Below are positions 7,585 through 15,342 of a stretch of 21,423 nucleotides of DNA, in pieces. The notes beneath the pieces are model-generated. The model saw only the letters and a program-made list of their open reading frames with translations. It did no database searches and was not told where the DNA came from. The translations under genes were made by a program, and so were the position numbers. Every line of letters begins with the position of its first letter. Within the stretch, counting starts at the first letter, position 1. Source of the DNA: Rhodospirillum sp. UBA1311 (GTDB lineage Bacteria > Pseudomonadota > Alphaproteobacteria > Rhodospirillales > Rhodospirillaceae); the NCBI GenBank assembly GCA_002307145.1, contig DBTR01000045.1, forward strand, positions 8,634 through 30,056, in the 5' to 3' direction.

Positions 7585-7615
7585 TCCGGCCCCTGGGAGA
7601 GAGCATCCAGAGCTC
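7552..7615 (+). terminator. Nested inverted repeat spanning the lipoprotein stop codon
   Basis: GAGCTCTGGATG (7552-7563) and CATCCAGAGCTC (7604-7615) form perfect 12-bp arms with 40 bases between. Inside lies a second stem, CCGGAT (7573-7578) with ATCCGG (7584-7589). The stop codon at 7582-7584 is in and next to the inner loop. The likely role is 3'-end formation or mRNA stabilisation, but there is no U-tract. Confidence 0.45.
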
Positions 7616-7644
7616 GCAAGCCGACCCCGAATGCCCCCCGCGCC

Positions 7645-7684
7645 TTGACGCGCCGTCACATGGCGGTCCATTTTGAACTGGACC
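7645..7684 (+). promoter_or_regulatory. Candidate promoter and operator of the pxp operon
   Basis: TTGACG (7645-7650) matches five of six -35 bases. CATTTT (7669-7674), 18 bases on, is a fair -10. Overlapping the -10 is the inverted repeat GGTCCA-N8-TGGACC (7665-7684), a spacing typical of a dimeric repressor site. The pxpB Shine-Dalgarno (AAAGAG, 7689-7694) follows at once, so the 5' leader would be very short. Which regulator binds is unknown. Confidence 0.4.
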
Positions 7685-7700
7685 AACCAAAGAGTTTTCC

Positions 7701-8444
7701 ATGGCCGAAGCACCTGAAATCAAATCCCTCGGCGACGCCGCGCTCTCGATCGAGTTCGGCGACGCGATCGACCCCGCCGTCAATGCCCGGGTGATGGCAC
7801 TGTTCGCCGCGCTCGAAGCCGCGCACGCCGAGGGCGCGCTGCCCGGCCTCTTGGAGACCGTGCCGTCGTTCCGCGCGCTGGCGGTGCACTACGACCCGCT
7901 CAGGATTTCCCGCGACGCGATCGAGGCGGCGCTCGCGCCCTACATTGCCGCGGCGCAAGCCGAAGCCAAGGTCGGCAGCACCTGGGTCCTGCCCGCGTGC
8001 TACGAGGGCGAAGAGTTCGCCCCCGACCTCGCCGACGTCGCCGCGCGCGCCGGGATCACCCCCGCCGAGGTGGTGGCGCTGCACACCCAAGCCGACTTCC
8101 GCGTCTACATCCTCGGCTTCGTGCCGGGGTTCGCGTATCTGGGCGGCGTGCCCGAGGCGATCCGCCTGCCGCGCCGCACCGACCCGCGTACTGCGGTGCC
8201 CGCCGGGTCGGTGGCCATCGCGGGCGAGATGAGCGGCGTCTATCCGCTCACCAGCCCGGGCGGCTGGCACCTGATCGGGCGCTGCCCGGTGCCGATGTTC
8301 GATCCGAGGCAGGATCCGCCGGTGTTCCTCAAGCCCGGCGACCGGGTGAAGTTCAAGGCGATCGACGCCGCCGCATGCGCCCGCATCGCCGAACAGGCCG
8401 CCGCCGGAACCTACGACGTCTCGGCCCTGCGGGTGGAGGACTGA
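7701..8444 (+). CDS. pxpB: 5-oxoprolinase subunit PxpB (KipI/allophanate hydrolase subunit 1 family)
   Basis: This 247-residue protein is one of the three subunits of the ATP-dependent prokaryotic 5-oxoprolinase, which opens 5-oxoproline (pyroglutamate) to glutamate, a housekeeping repair reaction in the cytosol. Family marks are an N-terminal GDAALSIEFG (11-20), GFVPGFAYLGG (139-149), VPAGSVAIAG (166-175) and PGGWHLIGR (186-194). AAAGAG lies six bases before the ATG. It is followed after two bases by pxpC and then pxpA, the standard gene set. KipI, a sporulation kinase inhibitor, is a homologue in Bacillus, but the pxp context settles the function here. Confidence 0.93.
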   Translation: MAEAPEIKSLGDAALSIEFGDAIDPAVNARVMALFAALEAAHAEGALPGLLETVPSFRALAVHYDPLRISRDAIEAALAPYIAAAQAEAKVGSTWVLPACYEGEEFAPDLADVAARAGITPAEVVALHTQADFRVYILGFVPGFAYLGGVPEAIRLPRRTDPRTAVPAGSVAIAGEMSGVYPLTSPGGWHLIGRCPVPMFDPRQDPPVFLKPGDRVKFKAIDAAACARIAEQAAAGTYDVSALRVED

Positions 8445-8446
8445 CC

Positions 8447-9412
8447 ATGCCCGATCTCCGCATTCATCGCTCCGGCCCGCTCTCGACGATCCAGGACCGT
8501 GGCCGCTTCGGCCTCCAGGCCTTCGGCATTCCCACCGCCGGGGCCGCCGACGCCTTCAGCTTCCGCCTCGGCAACCGCCTGCTCGGCAATCCCGACAATG
8601 CCGCCGCGATCGAATACTGGATTCTCGGCCCCGAGATCGAGGCGGTCGGCGAGCCGGTACGCGTCGCCCTGGTGGCGGGCGGCGGCACCCTCACCCGCGC
8701 GGCGGACGGCAGCCGCTGGACCATGCCCGCATGGCGCACCGTCACCCTGATGCCGGGCGACAAGATCGCCCTCGGCCCGACGGTCGGCGGCGCGGTGGGC
8801 TACGCCTGCGTCGCGGGCGGCTTTAGCGTGCCCGAGGTGATGGGCAGCCGCTCCACCTACGTCCGCGCCAAGCTCGGCGGCTTCGAGGGCCGCGCGCTCA
8901 AGACCGGCGACGTGATCCCGGTGGGCGCGGCGGTCGATCCCGCATCGGCCAACCGCGCGCTGGTCGAGGCTCCGGTGGACGGCGAGGGGCCGTTCCGCGT
9001 CGTTCTCGGGCCGCAGGACGACTATTTCGCGGCCGACGCCATCGCCCGCTTCTTCAGCCAGCCGTTCGCGATCTCGCCGCAGTCCGACCGCATGGGCAAG
9101 CGCCTCACCGGCGAAGCCCTCGCCTTCGCCCCCGGCAAGACCGCCGACATCGCGTCGGACGCGATGGTCGCGGGCGCGATCCAGGTGCCGGGCTCGGGCG
9201 AGCCGATCGTGATGCTCGCCGACCGCGCCACCGTCGGCGGCTACGCCAAGATCGGCGCGGTGATCGGCGCGGACCTGCCGCGTTTCGCCCGCCTCAAGCC
9301 GGGCGCCGAGGTGCGCTTCGCCCAGGTCTCGGTGGCCGAGGCGGAAGCCGCGGCGCGGCAGTTCGAAACCACCTTGAGCGACCTCGCGGCGGCTGCCGTC
9401 GCGGTCGAATAG
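8447..9412 (+). CDS. pxpC: 5-oxoprolinase subunit PxpC (biotin-dependent carboxyltransferase-like family)
   Basis: This 321-residue subunit pairs with PxpB and PxpA in 5-oxoproline hydrolysis. Typical segments are the N-terminal STIQDRGRFG (13-22), the segment around GNRLLGNPDNAAAIE (42-56), GSRSTYVRAKLGGFEGRALK in the middle, and SDRMGKRLTG and DRATVGGYAKIG near the C-terminus. The ATG starts two bases after the pxpB stop, inside GACTGACCATG, with GGAGG about a dozen bases upstream inside the pxpB end. The length is normal. It is also known as the KipA or allophanate hydrolase subunit 2 family. Urea-carboxylase-type fusions are not seen here. Confidence 0.93.
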   Translation: MPDLRIHRSGPLSTIQDRGRFGLQAFGIPTAGAADAFSFRLGNRLLGNPDNAAAIEYWILGPEIEAVGEPVRVALVAGGGTLTRAADGSRWTMPAWRTVTLMPGDKIALGPTVGGAVGYACVAGGFSVPEVMGSRSTYVRAKLGGFEGRALKTGDVIPVGAAVDPASANRALVEAPVDGEGPFRVVLGPQDDYFAADAIARFFSQPFAISPQSDRMGKRLTGEALAFAPGKTADIASDAMVAGAIQVPGSGEPIVMLADRATVGGYAKIGAVIGADLPRFARLKPGAEVRFAQVSVAEAEAAARQFETTLSDLAAAAVAVE

Positions 9413-9427
9413 AACAGGAGCGCCATC

Positions 9428-10207
9428 ATGGCCAAAGAGATTAACCTCAACGCCGACATGGGCGAGAGCTTCGGCGCATACGCTATCGGCAACGATCCGG
9501 CGATGCTCGAAGTCGTCTCCTCCGCCAACATCGCCTGCGGCTTCCACGCCGGCGACCCGCTGGTGATGCGCGACACCGTCGGCCTCGCATTCCAGAACGG
9601 CGTCTCGGTCGGCGCGCACCCGGGCTTCCCCGACCTCCAAGGCTTCGGACGGCGCAAGATGAACATGTCGGCCAAGGAGGTCGAGGCGATCACCATCGTC
9701 CAGATCGGCGCGCTCCAGGCGGTCGCGGCGGCGGCGGGCGGCAAGGTCACCCACGTCAAGCCGCACGGCGCGCTCAACAACATCGCGGCGGTGGACGACG
9801 TCCTCGCCGAAGCCATCGCCCGCGCGATCAAGGCGGTCGACCCCGGCCTGATCTTCCTCGCCCCGGCCTGCTCGGCGATGGCGCGCGCGTCGGAAAAGCT
9901 CGGCCTCAAGACCGCGATCGAAATCTTCGCCGACCGCGCCTACGCCCCCGACGGCCAACTCGTCACCCGCGGCCAACCCGGCGCGATGATCCACCACCCG
10001 GAGGAAGCGCTCGCGCACGTGCTCAAGATGGTGCGCGAACAGGCGCTGTTCCCGCTTAGCGGCGGGCGCATCGACACCCCGGTGGACAGTGTCTGCGTCC
10101 ACGGCGACGGGCCGGAGGCGGAAGCTACCGCGCGCCTGGTGAAGGAAGGCCTCGCCAAGGAAGGCTACGCGGTCAAGACCCTGCCCGCGATGGCGAAGTT
10201 CGCTTAA
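9428..10207 (+). CDS. pxpA: 5-oxoprolinase subunit PxpA (LamB/YcsF family)
   Basis: This 259-residue subunit completes the 5-oxoprolinase. It shows the full LamB/YcsF signature set: NADMGESFGAY (8-18), SANIACGFHAGD (32-43), GAHPGFPDLQGFGRR (near 58-72), HVKPHGALNN (near 114-123), and FADRAYAPDGQLVTRGQPGA followed by CVHGDGP near the C-terminus. AGGAG at 9416-9420 is seven bases before the ATG. The gap to pxpC is 15 bases, so the three subunits are one operon. The order pxpB-pxpC-pxpA is common in proteobacteria. Confidence 0.95.
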   Translation: MAKEINLNADMGESFGAYAIGNDPAMLEVVSSANIACGFHAGDPLVMRDTVGLAFQNGVSVGAHPGFPDLQGFGRRKMNMSAKEVEAITIVQIGALQAVAAAAGGKVTHVKPHGALNNIAAVDDVLAEAIARAIKAVDPGLIFLAPACSAMARASEKLGLKTAIEIFADRAYAPDGQLVTRGQPGAMIHHPEEALAHVLKMVREQALFPLSGGRIDTPVDSVCVHGDGPEAEATARLVKEGLAKEGYAVKTLPAMAKFA

Positions 10208-10219
10208 AGGCATCCGACA

Positions 10220-10696
10220 ATGGCCAAGACCACCCCCGCGACGCTCGCCCTCACCAAGGCGGGCGTCGCCTTCGACCTCGTCAGCTACGACTACGACCCC
10301 GGCGACGAGCGCGTCGGCCTCCAGGCCGCCAGCGCCATCGGCGAATCTCCGGCGCGGGTGTTCAAGACCCTGATGATGGAAGCCGACGGCAAGCCGGTCT
10401 GCGTCCTCCTCCCCTCCGACCGCGAGGCGAGTCTGAAAAAGGTCGCCGCCCTGTTCGGCGCGAAGCACGCCGCGATGATGACCCCGCCCGCCGCCGAACG
10501 CCTCACCGGCTACCACGTCGGCGGCATCAGCCCGCTCGGCCAGAAACGCAAGGTCCCCACCGCCGTCGACGCCACCGCGCAGGACTTCGACGCCGTGTTC
10601 GTCAACGGCGGCCAACGCGGCCTCCAGGCCAAGCTCGCCCCCGCCGATTTGATCCGGGCGCTGGATGCCAAGTGCGCGGATTTGCTCGGGAAGTAA
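10220..10696 (+). CDS. ybaK: YbaK-type Cys-tRNA(Pro)/aminoacyl-tRNA deacylase
   Basis: This 158-residue editing protein of the YbaK/ProX family hydrolyses misacylated tRNA, in YbaK's case Cys-tRNA(Pro), in trans. Family marks are a TPATLALTKAGV start, RVFKTLM (46-52) with the likely active-site Lys K49, LPSDREASLKKVA (64-76), and GYHVGGISPLGQKRKVP (97-113). The length is normal. AAAGG at 10206-10210 lies nine bases before the ATG, and the gap to pxpA is only 12 bases. It is therefore probably the last gene of the pxp operon, although the two functions are not obviously linked. Confidence 0.9.
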   Translation: MAKTTPATLALTKAGVAFDLVSYDYDPGDERVGLQAASAIGESPARVFKTLMMEADGKPVCVLLPSDREASLKKVAALFGAKHAAMMTPPAAERLTGYHVGGISPLGQKRKVPTAVDATAQDFDAVFVNGGQRGLQAKLAPADLIRALDAKCADLLGK

Positions 10697-10782
10697 GGTC
10701 CGGGCAGCGCCGGTTTTGTTGCTTTCCGGCGGCCGTTGTTGCAAATGAGACGCGATTGCACTCCGACCTCGATTGACTTATC

Positions 10783-10817
10783 CTCCCCCGAGCCAAGCTT
10801 CGCCTGGCTCGGGGGAG
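10783..10817 (+). promoter_or_regulatory. 13-bp hairpin abutting the ribosome binding site of the small copper-locus protein
   Basis: CTCCCCCGAGCCA (10783-10795) pairs perfectly with TGGCTCGGGGGAG (10805-10817) across a nine-base loop. The Shine-Dalgarno GAGG (10817-10820) begins at the last base of the 3' arm, four bases before the ATG at 10825. No T-run follows, so this is a weak candidate as a ybaK terminator. A TTGACT box (10773-10778) lies just upstream without a good -10. Translation control of the copper locus is an inference. Confidence 0.45.
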
Positions 10818-10824
10818 AGGGGCA

Positions 10825-11208
10825 ATGCGCCGTGGGGGAAACACTAGGCCGCTCGTCGGGCGTCTGCTGGGGGTGATTTTGGCGGTGGGGATCGCGCTCG
10901 CGCACCCGTTTGCCGGCGAACGTTCGGTTGCGGCCCCCGAGATGGCGCAGGCGGAAATCTCCGCCGTACTTCAGCAGCATTGCGCGGATATGGTTTCGTC
11001 GGCGGATGACGGCCGGGAGCGGGCGGCGGAGTGCCCGTTTCATTGCGCCCTCGGAGCGCCCGCCCTCGGCGAGGCACCGCGGCTGTTTGCTCTGCGTCAG
11101 GAAGCCGCAGAGCCGCTGGAGCACCGTCCGCCCGCCCTGATCGCCGCGCCGCCGCTTCCTCCGATTCCGCGCGCCCATGCGCCCCGCGCGCCACCCTCCA
11201 CGATCTGA
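10825..11208 (+). CDS. Small exported Cys-containing protein upstream of the copper receptor (DUF2946-like?)
   Basis: This 127-residue protein has an N-terminal hydrophobic segment (about 11-27, after RPLVGR) that acts as a signal peptide or anchor. It then has a His/Cys cluster: HCADM (52-56) and CPFHC (70-74). The C-terminal third is rich in Pro and Ala. Small DUF2946-type proteins with a CxxC/HC element commonly precede TonB copper receptors in other proteobacteria. The layout fits, but the match is by pattern only. The ATG is preceded by GAGG at four bases and by the hairpin at 10783-10817. The receptor gene starts 40 bases after this stop. A possible role is periplasmic copper binding linked to the receptor. 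Confidence 0.6.
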   Translation: MRRGGNTRPLVGRLLGVILAVGIALAHPFAGERSVAAPEMAQAEISAVLQQHCADMVSSADDGRERAAECPFHCALGAPALGEAPRLFALRQEAAEPLEHRPPALIAAPPLPPIPRAHAPRAPPSTI

Positions 11209-11248
11209 CGCCCGCAGTCCGTCTCGTCATTTCGCAGGAGTATCGCAG

Positions 11249-13387
11249 ATGTCCTCGACATTCCGCTTGCGCGGCCGTGCGCCGTCGCGGCTTGCCTCGT
11301 TCGCTGTCGGGTGCGCCCTGGCTGCGCCCGTTTCCGCAGCTCTCGCCCAGACCGCGATCCCGCTGCCGTCGCTGACCGTGGTCGGATCGGAGCCCGACGC
11401 GGGGCTGACCTTGCCGCTCGGCTCTACCACGCTTTTCGGCAACGACTCCGTCTCGGGGAGCGACGACACCGCCGCGCGCCTCGGGAACCTGCCCGGGCTC
11501 GGCGTGGCCGCGGGCGGCGGCTTTTCCGGGCGTCCGGTGATCCATGGGCTCGCCGACGATCGGATCAAGACCCTGGTGTCGGGCGTGCCGATCGCGGCCG
11601 CCTGCCCGAACCACATGAACCCAGCGCTCTCGACGATCTCCCTCGCGTCGGTTGCGCGCATCGACGTGATCGCCGGGATCACTCCGGTCAGTGCGGGTGG
11701 GGACAGCATCGGCGGCACGATCTCGGTGGAGAAGGCGCAGCCCGAATTCGCCGCGCCGGGAGACGGCTTCCGCTCCGGTGGCGAGGCGGGCGTCACCTAT
11801 CGCAGCAACACCCACGGCTTCGCGCTTTCCGGCAACGTCGCGGCGGCGACCGAGCGGCTCTCGATCGCCTACGACGGATCGTGGTCGCAGGCGGGCGATT
11901 ACCATCGCGGCGGCGACGGCGCGCCGGTGCGGGCTACGGCGTATCAGGTGGAGAACCATGCCCTCACCCTTGCGGCGCGCACCGACGACGCGGTGGTCTC
12001 GCTGGAAGGCGGGTGGCACTACAGCCCCTACGAAGGCTTCGCCAACCAGGTCATGGATTCGACCGAAAACAAGTCTCCCTACGCCAACCTCCGCTATCGC
12101 GGCGATCTTGCCTGGGGGAGCCTCGACGTGCGCGCGTATTGGCGCGATGTCGAGCACGAGATGAACTTTCTCGACGGCGTGAAGGGCGACGACATGCCGA
12201 TGAACACCCGGTCGCGGCAGCTCGGCTACTCGGTGAAGGCGGAAATTCCCCTCTCCGATCGCGATACCCTGCGCCTCGGCAACGAGTTCGATCGCTTCCG
12301 TCTCGACGACTGGTGGCCCGCCGTCGACGGCTCGATGATGATGGGACCGGAGGCGTTCTGGAACGTCAACGACGGCCTGCGGTCGCGCCTCGGCACCTAT
12401 GCCGAATGGGAGACGCGGCTTTCCGAGCGCTGGACGACGCTGCTCGGCGTCCGCAACGACACCGTCTGGAGCGACGCAGGCGAGGTTCAGGGCTATAACG
12501 CCGGGGCCACCTATGCGACCGACGCGGCAGCCTTCAACGCCGCCGACCGCTCCAAGACCGACGTCAATTTCGACGTCACCGCGCTTGCCCGCTATACCGC
12601 GGACAAAACCGTGATCTACGAGGGCGGATACGCCCGCAAGACGCGCTCGCCCAGCCTTTACGAGCGCTACACATGGTCCACCAGCGCGATGGGCATGTCG
12701 ATGAACAACTGGCTCGGTGACGGCAACGGCTACGTCGGCGACATCGACCTCAAGCCCGAAGTCGCGCATACCTTCAGCATCGGCGCCGACTGGCACGATG
12801 CGGATCGGCGCGTCTGGGGGCTCAAGGTGACGCCTTACTACACCTACGTTCAGGACTACATCGACGCCGACCGCCTGGCGGTCAGCTCCGGAACGACCAA
12901 TGACTTCGTCCGCCTCCGCCTCGCCAACCATGATGCGCAACTCTACGGCGTCGACATGAGCGGCGAACTTCAGGCCTGGGATTCCGCCGCCTACGGGCGG
13001 GGGATGATTAAGGCGTCGCTGGGCTGGGTGAACGGCGAAAACCTCGATACCGGCGACAACCTCTACAACGTCATGCCGCTTTCGGGACGGATCGCACTGG
13101 AGCACCGCCAGGAAGGCTGGACCAACATCGCCGAGGTCACCGGCGCGAGCACCAAGACCGCGGTGTCCCACGTCCGCAACGAGGCGCAGACGCCCGGCTA
13201 CGTGCTCGTCAATCTGCGCTCGTCCTACGATTGGGAGAGCGTCAGCGTCGGCGTCGGCGTCGAGAACCTGTTCGATCGCCGCTATCACATGCCTCTCGGC
13301 GGCGCCGATCTGGTGTCGGGCGGCTGGGGCGTCGGCACTTACGGCGAGGGGCGCAGCTACGTCGCGACCATGACCATGCGGTTCTGA
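11249..13387 (+). CDS. TonB-dependent copper receptor, OprC/NosA family
   Basis: This 712-residue outer-membrane beta-barrel has a signal peptide ending near ALAQ (residue 34). The plug domain carries the family segment HGLADDRIK (99-107) and then CPNHM (C119, M123), followed by NPALS. This is the CxxxM copper ligand pair known in Pseudomonas OprC. The second pair, HxM, is present as H303-E-M305, with spacing close to that in OprC. All four known copper ligands are therefore conserved. The barrel ends in a Phe-terminated strand (TMTMRF), as expected for BAM recognition. GCAGGAG lies eight bases before the chosen ATG. The longer upstream reading of the frame adds a charged tail before the signal peptide and is rejected. 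No TonB box was assigned with confidence. Confidence 0.9.
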   Translation: MSSTFRLRGRAPSRLASFAVGCALAAPVSAALAQTAIPLPSLTVVGSEPDAGLTLPLGSTTLFGNDSVSGSDDTAARLGNLPGLGVAAGGGFSGRPVIHGLADDRIKTLVSGVPIAAACPNHMNPALSTISLASVARIDVIAGITPVSAGGDSIGGTISVEKAQPEFAAPGDGFRSGGEAGVTYRSNTHGFALSGNVAAATERLSIAYDGSWSQAGDYHRGGDGAPVRATAYQVENHALTLAARTDDAVVSLEGGWHYSPYEGFANQVMDSTENKSPYANLRYRGDLAWGSLDVRAYWRDVEHEMNFLDGVKGDDMPMNTRSRQLGYSVKAEIPLSDRDTLRLGNEFDRFRLDDWWPAVDGSMMMGPEAFWNVNDGLRSRLGTYAEWETRLSERWTTLLGVRNDTVWSDAGEVQGYNAGATYATDAAAFNAADRSKTDVNFDVTALARYTADKTVIYEGGYARKTRSPSLYERYTWSTSAMGMSMNNWLGDGNGYVGDIDLKPEVAHTFSIGADWHDADRRVWGLKVTPYYTYVQDYIDADRLAVSSGTTNDFVRLRLANHDAQLYGVDMSGELQAWDSAAYGRGMIKASLGWVNGENLDTGDNLYNVMPLSGRIALEHRQEGWTNIAEVTGASTKTAVSHVRNEAQTPGYVLVNLRSSYDWESVSVGVGVENLFDRRYHMPLGGADLVSGGWGVGTYGEGRSYVATMTMRF

Positions 13388-13394
13388 CGCGCAG

Positions 13395-13428
13395 AGATCC
13401 GCGCCGGGGCACGCTCCTGGCGCGGTCT
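13395..13428. terminator. Stem-loop between the copper receptor and mtgA (convergent)
   Basis: AGA-(T)-CCGCGCC (13395-13405, T bulged) pairs with GGCGCGG-TCT (13419-13428) around a 13-base loop. It fills the 40-base gap between the two convergent stop codons and touches the mtgA stop. It may serve both directions. No U-tract is seen. Confidence 0.5.
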
Positions 13429-14111
13429 CAAGGCTCCCCGCCGACGCAATCGAGCAGCGCCGGGCCGACCTGGGTCATGCGGCGTTGGATGATTTGGGCG
13501 CGGCCCTGGATGTAGGGAGTGGGCTTGGCGGGCGACCAAGCGCGCGGGTTGGGGAGGACGGCGGCGAGGAGCGCGGCGTCGCGGCGGGTGAGGCTTGCGG
13601 CGGGCTTGCGGAAGTAGGCCTGGGCGGCGGCTTCGGCGCCGTAGAGGCCGGGGCCCCATTCGGCGATGTTGAGGTAGACCTCGGCGATGCGCGACTTGGG
13701 CCAGAGGAATTCCATCCAGAGCGTGACGTAGGCTTCGAGGCCCTTGCGGACGAGGTTGCGGCCCGGCCAGAGGAAGAGGTTCTTCGCGGTCTGCATCGAG
13801 ATCGTCGAGGCCCCCCGGGTGCCGCGTCCGGCCTCGCGGTCTTCCATGGCGTCCTGGATCGAGCCGATGTCGAAGCCGTTGTGGGTGCAGAACAGGTTGT
13901 CTTCCGACGCGATCACCGCCGCGCGGAGCTGGGGCGAGATTTCGCCCAGCGGCTTCCAGGTGCGGGTGAGGCCCTCGCCCTCGGCGGAACGGATCAGCAT
14001 CAGGGGCGTGACCGGCGGCGGCACGATGCGAAACGCGACGAGGCCGATCGGCGGCGCGAGGAGGATGCCGAGCGCGCTCCAGAGCAGGATTTTGCGCAGC
14101 CGATCGAGCAT
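13428..14111 (-). CDS. mtgA: Monofunctional biosynthetic peptidoglycan transglycosylase
   Basis: This 227-residue GT51 enzyme polymerises lipid II into glycan strands at the periplasmic face of the inner membrane. One N-terminal membrane anchor spans about 8-30. The catalytic block ASEDNLFCTHNGFD (68-81) has the conserved Glu at E70. It is followed by RGASTISMQTAKNLFLWPGR (99-118) and the EVYLNIAEWGPGLYG block (144-158). There is no transpeptidase domain, and the length is normal for MtgA. An alternative GTG start at 14120 would overlap the preceding stop (GTGA) and add three residues. The ATG is five bases beyond that codon. It is coupled to the small exported protein upstream. Confidence 0.93.
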   Translation of the reverse strand: MLDRLRKILLWSALGILLAPPIGLVAFRIVPPPVTPLMLIRSAEGEGLTRTWKPLGEISPQLRAAVIASEDNLFCTHNGFDIGSIQDAMEDREAGRGTRGASTISMQTAKNLFLWPGRNLVRKGLEAYVTLWMEFLWPKSRIAEVYLNIAEWGPGLYGAEAAAQAYFRKPAASLTRRDAALLAAVLPNPRAWSPAKPTPYIQGRAQIIQRRMTQVGPALLDCVGGEP

Positions 14112-14116
14112 CGCGG

Positions 14117-14554
14117 TCACATGCGATATTGGTTGCGGGTTTCCACGACGTTGCGGAGCACGCGTTCGAGCAGGTCGGGAATTTCCGCTCCGGCCTGGAT
14201 GCGGGGAAGAGTGCCGCAGGCGGGCGCGCACGCGCGGTTTTGCGCGTAGAGGTGGGCGTAGAAGCTGCCCGCGCTCTGGGTGATGCGGTCGAGGTCGGCG
14301 AGTTGCTGCTTTGCGGTGTAGCCGGTGGCGGCGAACAAGGGCGCGGCATTTTCGAGGATTCGGGTGCGCAGGCACTGGGCGGTGACGGCGATGCCGCGCT
14401 GCATCCGGGCGGTGACGCCGCTATCGATGTCCTCCTGTCCGGAGGTCCAGCAGGCTTCGACGATTTCGTCGGCGTCCAGGTTCTCCCATTCGGCGAAGGC
14501 GGTGGCCGGGGCCGAGAAGGTGAGCAGGGCGATGACGGCAAGGGTGGGCTTCAT
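14117..14554 (-). CDS. Small exported protein of unknown function
   Basis: This 145-residue protein has a clear signal peptide (KPT, hydrophobic stretch, ATAFA-EWE; cleavage near residue 21). The mature part is helical with four Cys: one in EACWTSG, one in AQCLRTR, and a CAPAC pair. These could form two disulfides in the periplasm. I recognise no family. The pattern of acidic N-terminus and spaced Cys recalls LprI/DUF1311-type periplasmic proteins, but the match is not good enough to name it. It directly precedes mtgA with a five-base gap, so a cell-envelope role is plausible. Confidence 0.7.
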   Translation of the reverse strand: MKPTLAVIALLTFSAPATAFAEWENLDADEIVEACWTSGQEDIDSGVTARMQRGIAVTAQCLRTRILENAAPLFAATGYTAKQQLADLDRITQSAGSFYAHLYAQNRACAPACGTLPRIQAGAEIPDLLERVLRNVVETRNQYRM

Positions 14555-14616
14555 GGTGGTTTCTCTTTCGGGAAGGAAATACGGCCCATGATTTCACGTT
14601 CCCGGCAGACAAAGCA

Positions 14617-14647
14617 ACCCGGCCGCCGGGGAGAGCGGCGGCCGGGT
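14617..14647 (-). terminator. Intrinsic terminator of the DoxX gene
   Basis: ACCCGGCCGCCG (14617-14628) pairs perfectly with CGGCGGCCGGGT (14636-14647) around a seven-base loop. On the minus strand it is followed by TTGCTTTGT, a moderate U-rich tail. It begins 23 bases after the DoxX stop. Confidence 0.7.
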
Positions 14648-14669
14648 GCGAGGATGGCGCGCGGTTCGG

Positions 14670-15140
<471 letters not shown>

Positions 15141-15160
15141 CGGCGTGAACTCCAAATCGG

Positions 15161-15237
15161 TTGCGGTGATGATGCGCAAGAGATTGGGCCATGGTGCGAT
15201 GATCAACAATCCATGCAACATGCACATCATTGTTGCA
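15161..15237. promoter_or_regulatory. Inverted repeats in the divergent doxX/crotonase promoter region
   Basis: Two imperfectly related dyads lie here: TTGCG-N9-CGCAA (15161-15179) and TGCAACA-N10-TGTTGCA (15214-15237). The region is visibly less GC-rich than its surroundings, as expected for promoters. They are candidate operators for a shared regulator of the two divergent genes. The regulator is unknown, and the LysR gene nearby is only one possibility. Confidence 0.4.
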
Positions 15238-15342
15238 AGATTCGGGACGATATTCATGCGGCATGCACTGCCCACCGGCACGCTTGCCGGACTCGTCCGA
15301 GAGGGATTAAGACCAAGGCAGGCATTTTCCAGGAGAAGACCC

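Noticed and set aside
8411..10744. Minus-strand frame of about 777 codons opposite the pxp operon
   Set aside because: It is antisense to four well-supported genes, and its product has an antisense-like composition rich in Arg, Ala, Gly and Asp.
10844..13288. Minus-strand frame of about 814 codons opposite the copper receptor
   Set aside because: It is antisense to a receptor with complete functional motifs. No family pattern was seen in the shadow.
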